Shown here piece after piece: positions 57,673 to 64,000 of a stretch of DNA of 64,000 nucleotides. A model generated the notes under the pieces. It did no database searches and had not been told where the DNA came from. It saw only the letters and a list, made by a program, of their open reading frames with translations. Every line of letters starts with the position of its first letter. Position 1 is the first letter of the stretch. The DNA comes from Pantoea sp. 1.19 (GTDB taxonomy: Bacteria; Pseudomonadota; Gammaproteobacteria; Enterobacterales; Enterobacteriaceae), in NCBI RefSeq assembly GCF_001922585.1, contig NZ_MRBS01000002.1, forward strand, positions 186,001 to 250,000, given 5' to 3'. The position numbers and the translations under genes are program-made.

Positions 57673-59033
57673 CGACTCTCTCCTCGCCGGCCTTCTGCCT
57701 CGGCGATCATGGCGTCTATCTGCCTGATCACCCGCCGCCGTTCCCGCCATGCGGTGCGAAAGCGGCGATACCAGGCCAGCCGCCAGTCGACACCAATCAC
57801 CCGCTCCAGCAGCACCGCGTAATCCAGCGCCAGCCCGGGCGTCCAGGTCATCGCTTCGGCCCGACCGCGCAGCACGCACAGCAGCCAGAAGCTGGGATTA
57901 GCCAGCAGGGTGAACACCGCAAAACGGCGTCCGGCCAGCACGCCTTCCAGCGCAACGTCCAGCGCGTGGATCACCGTCGTTGAGCAGTTGCGCGACGTCA
58001 GATTGTACGTGGTATCACTGGCGTACACCTGCCAGTAATTGCGCAGCGCCGCCGCGTTATAGTGCCGGAACGACACCCGCCGATCGGGCGCACACCATCC
58101 CGCCACCTCCGTCGCGAAATCCGACAGAAACCGGCCGGCGACATCATTCGCGGTGCTGGCATTCAGGGTTGCGCGAAAATCGACGCTGCTGCGGTCAAAG
58201 TCATCCAGCGGATAGTGACTGATATACAGCTGCGGGGGCATGCTCAGCGCGGCGTGCCCGGTGGCAATTGCACCGTTCTTATCGACCGCGGCAATGTAGC
58301 GGCCTATCAGCGGACGCCGCTCGCGCAGCTGGTAGGCCCCGGCCGGCGTCCAGACAACCATTTCCAAAGGCGCTGGCGGCGGGGTTGTGGGGAAGTCCGG
58401 ATGCAAATAGCTCACCTCGCGCCACGGGCGCAGGCTACGATGGCGAAACAGCGGCAGCGTGGTCACCGAGGCATTGGTCGGGAGCCGCCAGACCTGGCGG
58501 GCCATTTGTACAATGTGGAGGCCGGAGAGCAGCAGCAGTAGCGAGAAGCAGAGCGGTACCGTGATGTGGTGATGGAACGGCCAGTTGCTGAACACCAGCG
58601 CACTGAGCAGGCACTCCAGCGCCCCCAGCGCCATGCCCCGGCGCCAGCCAACGCCGCGCAGCACCAGCGCCGATGCCAGTCGAAACAGGCCGTCGCCGAG
58701 AAAAGCGAGCCCAAACAGCAGCGAAGCCACTATGTTGTTGTCCCACATCACGTCCCAGAGTAAAAAAGCCAGCAGAAACAGCGCAATGCCTTTACCGATG
58801 CCGGGCAGCCAGACGCGATGCCCGACCAGGATGGCAATGCCAATCTCCACGCATCCGTCCAGCACCAGCAGCACCGCCAGCGTATCCAGCGGCACCGAGA
58901 GCAGTCCGTCATTGGCAATATCAATAAAAATCGCCACGCTGAACAGCAGGCAAACGCCACCCAGCGCCGCGAGCAGCTTCCAGCGCCGGCGCAGTACGCT
59001 GGCGCCCAGCAGCAGGCAAATCAGTCGAATCAT
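57669..59033 (-). CDS. Membrane protein with HdeD-like domain and predicted permuted papain-like domain
   Basis: 454 residues. The first 185 form about seven transmembrane helices resembling HdeD/DUF308. A cytosolic or periplasmic domain follows: TGHAALSM with His260, then SRNCSTTVIHALD with Cys350. His before Cys in this spacing is the order of circularly permuted NlpC/P60-like (LRAT/YiiX) cysteine hydrolases; the substrate could be an acyl lipid, peptide or amide. The C-terminus is basic and helical. It overlaps the MFS gene by four bases. I do not know a characterised homologue. Confidence 0.75.
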   Translation of the reverse strand: MIRLICLLLGASVLRRRWKLLAALGGVCLLFSVAIFIDIANDGLLSVPLDTLAVLLVLDGCVEIGIAILVGHRVWLPGIGKGIALFLLAFLLWDVMWDNNIVASLLFGLAFLGDGLFRLASALVLRGVGWRRGMALGALECLLSALVFSNWPFHHHITVPLCFSLLLLLSGLHIVQMARQVWRLPTNASVTTLPLFRHRSLRPWREVSYLHPDFPTTPPPAPLEMVVWTPAGAYQLRERRPLIGRYIAAVDKNGAIATGHAALSMPPQLYISHYPLDDFDRSSVDFRATLNASTANDVAGRFLSDFATEVAGWCAPDRRVSFRHYNAAALRNYWQVYASDTTYNLTSRNCSTTVIHALDVALEGVLAGRRFAVFTLLANPSFWLLCVLRGRAEAMTWTPGLALDYAVLLERVIGVDWRLAWYRRFRTAWRERRRVIRQIDAMIAEAEGRRGESR

Positions 59034-59104
59034 AGCGTTACCGTTAAAAGCCCATATTGACTATAGCCTGGCAACAGTTTGCCGAATGGCCACCCCGTAC
59101 AGAC

Positions 59105-59132
59105 AAAAAAAATCAGGCCCGCAGGCCTGATT
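59105..59132 (-). terminator. Rho-independent terminator of the nuo operon
   Basis: Stem AATCAGGCC / GGCCTGATT (59111-59119 with 59124-59132), loop CGCA. On the minus strand the stem is followed by about eight T. It lies 26 bases after the nuoN stop. Confidence 0.88.
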
Positions 59133-59157
59133 GTTATCACACGGCTGACCGCACGCC

Positions 59158-60615
59158 TTACATCATCGGCTGCGCCATCTGGACCAGCGATATCAGCGGC
59201 TGCGGGTATACGCCGAACAGCAGCACCAGAATCGCTGAGATCAGCACCACGATCCCGCCGGCGGTGGTCGCCCAGTTGTTAGCCGTGTCGCGCTGATGCA
59301 GCTCCGGCGGCGCCAGATAGAGGCTCACGGTCACGCGCAGATAGTAATAAAGACCGATGGCCGATCCCACCACTACTGCCGCGGTGAGCCACCACAGCCC
59401 GGCGTTAACGCCAACGGCGATCACGTAGAACTTACCGATAAAGCCGAGCGTCATCGGAATACCGGCCAGCGACAGCATCATGACCGTCATCACCGCGGCG
59501 AGGATCGGACGGTGCCAGAACAGGCCGCGATAGGAGTAGAGCGAATCGGCGTCGCGCCCGCGATAGGGGCTGGACATCAGGCTGACGATGCCAAAGGCGC
59601 CGAGGCTGCTGAACAGATAGCCGGCCAGATAGATCCCAGCGGTCTCGATCGGCAGCTGATGGCTCTGAACCGCGATCAGCGCAATCAGCAAGTAGCCGAG
59701 GTGGGCTATCGAGGAGAAGCCGAGCAGGCGCTTGATGTTGCTCTGGGTCAGCGCCATCAGGTTACCGAACAGGATGGAGGCAAAGGCGATCGCGCCCAGC
59801 ACGGTGCGCACCGATTCGCTGTCTGCCGCCGGGGCATACATAAACAGGCGCATCACCACGCTGAAGATGGCGATTTTACTGGCGGTTGCCAGGAACGCCG
59901 ATACCGGCGCCGGTGCGCCCTGATAAACGTCCGGTGTCCACAGGTGAAACGGCACCAGCGACAGCTTAAAGCCCAGGCCAACAATCATCAGGCCAATCCC
60001 GGTCAGCAGCAGCGGCTGATGCACCAGGCTGTCATTCAGGCTTTTGCCCAGCTCGGCAAAACCGAGGCTGCCGGACTCGGCGTAAACCAGCGCCATACCA
60101 AACAGCAGGAAGGACGAGGCGGCGGCCGACAGGATCATGTACTTGATGCTGGCTTCCAGCGAGCGCTTTTCATGAAACGCATAGCCAATCAGGCCAAACA
60201 GCGGCAGCGAAATTAACTCAATGCCAAGGAACATCGCCGCCAGATGGTTGGAGCAGGCCAGCAGAATGCCGCCCAGCGAGGCAATCAGCACCAGCAGATA
60301 GAACTCATCGCGGTTATCCGGAAAGCCGGCCAGCCACGGGTAAGCAAAGGTACAGGTGGCCAGACTGGCCAGCAGCACCAGGCCGGTGTACAGCATGGCA
60401 TAGCCATCAACCCGCAGCAGCGGCGTGACGTCCATGGCGCCGGCCTGGCCGACAAACCACAGCGACAGCAGCGCGAGATTTAACCCAATGACCGTCGCGG
60501 TCGCGTTGACGAAGTGATTGCGTCGCCACGCAATGAGAAGCATGACCACCACTACCGTCAGGCCGACAATCAGCAGCGGCAGTAGAGCAATCAGGTGTTG
60601 TGCAGTTATTGTCAT
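59158..60615 (-). CDS. nuoN: NADH-quinone oxidoreductase subunit N
   Basis: 485 residues (E. coli 485). Antiporter-like proton-pumping subunit of respiratory complex I with 14 transmembrane helices. The conserved core is visible: [45 protein letters not shown] (key Lys) and [16 protein letters not shown]. It is the last gene of the nuo operon, six bases after nuoM. Confidence 0.97.
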   Translation of the reverse strand: MTITAQHLIALLPLLIVGLTVVVVMLLIAWRRNHFVNATATVIGLNLALLSLWFVGQAGAMDVTPLLRVDGYAMLYTGLVLLASLATCTFAYPWLAGFPDNRDEFYLLVLIASLGGILLACSNHLAAMFLGIELISLPLFGLIGYAFHEKRSLEASIKYMILSAAASSFLLFGMALVYAESGSLGFAELGKSLNDSLVHQPLLLTGIGLMIVGLGFKLSLVPFHLWTPDVYQGAPAPVSAFLATASKIAIFSVVMRLFMYAPAADSESVRTVLGAIAFASILFGNLMALTQSNIKRLLGFSSIAHLGYLLIALIAVQSHQLPIETAGIYLAGYLFSSLGAFGIVSLMSSPYRGRDADSLYSYRGLFWHRPILAAVMTVMMLSLAGIPMTLGFIGKFYVIAVGVNAGLWWLTAAVVVGSAIGLYYYLRVTVSLYLAPPELHQRDTANNWATTAGGIVVLISAILVLLFGVYPQPLISLVQMAQPMM

Positions 60616-60621
60616 GGCGAA

Positions 60622-62142
60622 TTACAACCCTGTTGTTGAAATTGAAGCGGTGAACCACTGCTGGATATTACTCATGGCAGCATGCGAGGTATCCAGAATG
60701 GGCTGCGGATAGACGCCCAGCAGCGTCAGCAGGACCACCAGCACCATAATCATGGAGAATTCACGGGCGCTCATGCCGGGCAGCGGGGCGTCTGATTTCG
60801 GCGCACCGTAGTAGGCACGCTGCATCATGATCAGCGAATAGACCGACGCAAAAACCAGGCCGAAGGTGGCAATGACGATGATCGTTGGAGCAACCGCAAA
60901 GCTGCCCGTCAGGATCATGAATTCACCAACAAAGTTACCGGTCCCTGGCATACCGAGATTGGCCACCGCGAAGAACAGCGACAGCCCTGGGATCCACTTA
61001 ATGCGCGCCCACAGGCCGCCCATCTGACGCATATCACGGGTGTGCAGGCGCTCGTAAAGCTGACCGCAGAGGATAAACAGCGCCGCGGCCGACAGGCCAT
61101 GCGCAATCATCTGTACCACCGCCCCCTGGTAGGCCAGTTGGCTGCCGGTGTAAATAGCAATCAGCACAAACCCCATGTGGGAGATCGAGGTATAGGCGAT
61201 CAGACGCTTGATATCGGTCTGCGAGAACGCCATCCATGCGCCGTAGAAAATACCGATGATGCCGAGCCACATCGCAATCGGCGCAAACTCCGCCGAGGCA
61301 TTCGGGAACAGCGGTAGGCTAAAGCGCAGCAGGCCATAGGCCGCCGTTTTCAGCAGGATACCCGCGAGGTCTACGGAACCGGCGGTCGGCGCCTGGCTGT
61401 GCGCGTCCGGCAGCCAGCCGTGCAGCGGCACCACCGGCATTTTTACCGCAAAGGCGATAAAGAAGCCCAGCATCAGCAGGTATTCCACGCCGTGCGACAT
61501 CGGCGTTTTCAGCAGCAGCTCATAGTTAAAGGTCCAGACCCCGGTAGCGCGGTAGTGGACAAACACCAGACCCAGAATGGCGATCAGCATCACCAGTCCG
61601 CTCGCCTGGGTATAGATGAAGAACTTGGTCGCCGCAAAGATGCGGGTCTTCCCATCTGAGGAGCTGTGTCCCCACAGCGCGATCAGGAAGTACATCGGTA
61701 CCAGCATCATCTCCCAGAAGAAGAAGAACAGGAACAGGTCGATGGCGAGGAACACGCCGATCACGCCGCCGAGGATCCACATCAGGTTCAGATAGAAGAA
61801 GCCCTGACGCTGAGCGATCTCATTCCACGAACAGAGTACGGCCATTAACCCCAGCAGTCCGGTCAACACCACCATCAGCAGCGACAGGCCGTCCAGCGCC
61901 AGGTGAATGGTGATGCCAAAGCGCGGGATCCACTGGCAGATGAACTCCGATTGCCACTGCGGCAGACCGGTCGCCTGAGTCAGGCTGTAGCCGCCCTGCA
62001 TCCACAGTTGCAGACCCAGTACCAGCGTCAGGCCCATGGTGATCAGCGCAATCCAGCGCGGTACGCGCGTACCAAAGCGTTCAAACTGCCAGCACAGCAG
62101 ACCGCCGATAAAGGGGATGAGTATTAGCCAAGGCAATAACAT
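60622..62142 (-). CDS. nuoM: NADH-quinone oxidoreductase subunit M
   Basis: 506 residues (E. coli 509). Second antiporter-like proton channel of complex I. The family core includes FFFWEMMLVPMYFLI (conserved Glu), AFAVKMPVVPLHGWLPDAH (conserved Lys) and DIKRLIAYTSISHMGF. It lies about 100 bases after nuoL and is followed by nuoN. Confidence 0.97.
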   Translation of the reverse strand: MLLPWLILIPFIGGLLCWQFERFGTRVPRWIALITMGLTLVLGLQLWMQGGYSLTQATGLPQWQSEFICQWIPRFGITIHLALDGLSLLMVVLTGLLGLMAVLCSWNEIAQRQGFFYLNLMWILGGVIGVFLAIDLFLFFFFWEMMLVPMYFLIALWGHSSSDGKTRIFAATKFFIYTQASGLVMLIAILGLVFVHYRATGVWTFNYELLLKTPMSHGVEYLLMLGFFIAFAVKMPVVPLHGWLPDAHSQAPTAGSVDLAGILLKTAAYGLLRFSLPLFPNASAEFAPIAMWLGIIGIFYGAWMAFSQTDIKRLIAYTSISHMGFVLIAIYTGSQLAYQGAVVQMIAHGLSAAALFILCGQLYERLHTRDMRQMGGLWARIKWIPGLSLFFAVANLGMPGTGNFVGEFMILTGSFAVAPTIIVIATFGLVFASVYSLIMMQRAYYGAPKSDAPLPGMSAREFSMIMVLVVLLTLLGVYPQPILDTSHAAMSNIQQWFTASISTTGL

Positions 62143-62246
62143 GGCGGGTATTTCCCTTCTTTTTACTCCTGAGTGGGCGCCAACGCCCGCCTCAGGATAT
62201 GAATATTACAGTGTCCGGGGGCCAAAACCCCCTCGCTCACAAACCC

Positions 62247-64000
62247 TTAAACCGCCATCATCAGCGCCAGTACCAACACGGCACCGATGCCAACTGAGGC
62301 CACATACCAGCGCAGATAGCCGCTTTCACCCAACAGCAGCGCCTTCCCGGCCGCACGCGACAGGATTGCCGGCGCGTTCAGCAGGCTGTTCAACGGATCG
62401 CGCTTCAGCAGGCGCGCAATCAGCAGATAAGGCTGGACGAACACCTTGTCATACAACCAGTCGAAGCCCCAGGCGGCAAACCACCAGGTGCTGAAGAAGC
62501 GGCCGATCGGACTGTTGGCCACGCGGGTCACCAGACGACGCTTGCCCAGCCACAGCACGGCGGCCAGCAGGACGCCGGTCAGGGCGATAGTGCCGGAGAT
62601 AATCTCCAGCGTCAGCACCCGGCCGTGCGCCAGCTCGGTGGTGGCCGGCAGGACGCCGCCCAGCGGCTGCACAATCATCGCGCCGACGAAAGTCGAGAGG
62701 ATCATCAGCACGATAAGCGGCAGATGGTGAGTGATGCCCTTACCGGCATGCGCATGGATCTTCTCTTCACCGTGGAAGGCGATAAAAATCATGCGGAAGG
62801 TATAGAGCGAGGTCATAAAGGCCCCGACCAGACCGGCAACCATCAGGTTAATGTGACCATTGGCCAGTGCCCCGGCAAGGATCTCATCCTTACTGAAGAA
62901 GCCGGCGGTCAGCAGCGGCAGCGCGGAGAGCGCAGCCCCGCCGACGAGGAAACAAACGTACACCAGCGGGATGCTTTTGCGCAGGCCGCCCATTTTAAAG
63001 ATGTTTTGCTCGTGGTGGCAGGCGAGGATCACCGAACCGGATGACAGGAACAGCAGCGCTTTAAAGAACGCGTGGGTCATCAGGTGGAAAATCGCCGCGT
63101 CCCAGGCCTGTACGCCCAGCGCCAGGAACATGTAGCCAATCTGGCTCATGGTCGAGTAGGCCAGCACGCGCTTGATGTCGGTTTGCACCAGCGCCGAGAA
63201 ACCGGCCATCACCAGTGTGACGGCGCCGACGATCCCCACCAGATGCAGCACCTCCGGGGTCAGCAGGAACAGGCCGTGGGTGCGGGCAATCAGGTAGACA
63301 CCGGCGGTCACCATGGTCGCGGCGTGGATCAATGCTGAAACCGGCGTCGGACCGGCCATGGCGTCCGCCAGCCAGGTTTGCAGCGGCAACTGCGCCGATT
63401 TACCCACCGCGCCACCCAGCAGCATCAGGGTCGCCCACTGCAGCAGGCTATTGTCCGCAGCAAAGTGCTGCGGCGCCAGTTCCACCATTTCGCGGAAATT
63501 CAGGGTGCCCAGCTCGTTCCACAGAATAAACAACGCAAAGGCGAGGAATACATCCCCTACGCGAGTGATGATAAAGGCTTTCATCGCCGCCGCGCCGTTG
63601 TTCGGATGGGTATAGTAAAAACCGATCAGCAGATAGGAACACAGCCCTACCCCTTCCCAGCCGAGGTACATCAGCATCAGGTTATCGGCCAGCACCAGAA
63701 CAACCATGCTGGCAATAAACAGGTTAGTGTAGGCGAAGAAGCGTGAATAGCCCTCCTCACCGCGCATGTACCAGGAGGCAAACATGTGGATAAGGAAACC
63801 GACGCCGGTTATCACTGACAGCATGGTTAACGACAGGCCATCCAGCGTCAGGTTGACGCCGATATGGTAGTTGCCTACGTTCATCCAGGTCCACAGCGCC
63901 TGGTTGTACACCTGCTGACCGTTATGGAAGAAGTCGATCCCGACATTGAGGGTCACCAGCGCCGCCAGCCCTACCGAGCCGATGCCCACGGTGGCGGCCA
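62247..64000 (-). CDS. nuoL: NADH-quinone oxidoreductase subunit L (5' partial)
   Basis: The C-terminal 584 or so residues of an expected 613. The frame stays open to the window edge ([14 protein letters not shown]), so the GTG at 63989 is not the start; about 30 N-terminal residues lie outside. The antiporter core is visible ([67 protein letters not shown]). The long lateral helix HL at the C-terminus (about 62250-62480) that spans NuoM and NuoN is present. Confidence 0.97.
   Translation of the reverse strand, partial: AATVGIGSVGLAALVTLNVGIDFFHNGQQVYNQALWTWMNVGNYHIGVNLTLDGLSLTMLSVITGVGFLIHMFASWYMRGEEGYSRFFAYTNLFIASMVVLVLADNLMLMYLGWEGVGLCSYLLIGFYYTHPNNGAAAMKAFIITRVGDVFLAFALFILWNELGTLNFREMVELAPQHFAADNSLLQWATLMLLGGAVGKSAQLPLQTWLADAMAGPTPVSALIHAATMVTAGVYLIARTHGLFLLTPEVLHLVGIVGAVTLVMAGFSALVQTDIKRVLAYSTMSQIGYMFLALGVQAWDAAIFHLMTHAFFKALLFLSSGSVILACHHEQNIFKMGGLRKSIPLVYVCFLVGGAALSALPLLTAGFFSKDEILAGALANGHINLMVAGLVGAFMTSLYTFRMIFIAFHGEEKIHAHAGKGITHHLPLIVLMILSTFVGAMIVQPLGGVLPATTELAHGRVLTLEIISGTIALTGVLLAAVLWLGKRRLVTRVANSPIGRFFSTWWFAAWGFDWLYDKVFVQPYLLIARLLKRDPLNSLLNAPAILSRAAGKALLLGESGYLRWYVASVGIGAVLVLALMMAV

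Overview
The window is a GC-rich stretch of an enterobacterial (Enterobacterales) chromosome. Gene order and protein sequences closely follow the Escherichia coli segments yejE-yejM-proL, yojI-alkB-apbE-ompC-micF-rcsDBC-gyrA-ubiG-nrdAB-yfaE-yfaY and elaBA-nuoNML. High GC, loss of the E. coli nap/ccm/eco/mqo/ada/ato genes from these intervals, and a Bap-type adhesin locus between micF and rcsD suggest an Erwiniaceae-like or other environmental or plant-associated enterobacterium rather than Escherichia. The genus cannot be fixed from the sequence alone.

Layout. 1-10.7 kb: end of the Yej peptide ABC importer (yejE partial, yejF), yejG, bcr, rsuA, radD, rplY with a structured leader, yejK, yejL, yejM and a proline tRNA (GGG). 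10.7-13.7 kb: a gene-poor stretch of about 3 kb beside the tRNA, holding one short-chain dehydrogenase gene. 13.7-19.3 kb: yojI, alkB, apbE, two small unrecognised ORFs, an OmpC-type porin gene and the divergent antisense RNA gene micF.

19.3-36.6 kb: one minus-strand locus for a giant Bap-like adhesin and its type I secretion system (adhesin, TolC-like outer membrane protein, ABC exporter, HlyD-like adaptor). The adhesin frame is about 4,150 codons with roughly 37 Ig-like repeats. It is cut by a single in-frame TGA exactly where the repeats carry a conserved Trp (TGG). A near-perfect RcsAB-like palindrome lies about 190 bp upstream of the adhesin start, and the rcsD, rcsB and rcsC genes follow directly.

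37-48.3 kb: an MFS transporter, the Rcs phosphorelay (rcsD-rcsB, convergent rcsC), gyrA and ubiG. 48.3-54.2 kb: nrdA-nrdB-yfaE (class Ia ribonucleotide reductase and its ferredoxin) behind a promoter region with two NrdR-like boxes 32 bp apart and two DnaA boxes, then yfaY and elaB. 54.3-59 kb: opgD, elaA, and a translationally coupled pair made of a membrane protein with a predicted permuted papain-like domain and an MFS transporter. 59.1-64 kb: the distal end of the nuo operon (nuoN, nuoM, nuoL partial).

Most of the window is conserved housekeeping sequence. The parts that deserve attention are the interrupted adhesin locus and its possible Rcs link, the HdeD-like/papain-like fusion with its coupled transporter, the small ORFs beside ompC, and the empty tRNA-proximal region.
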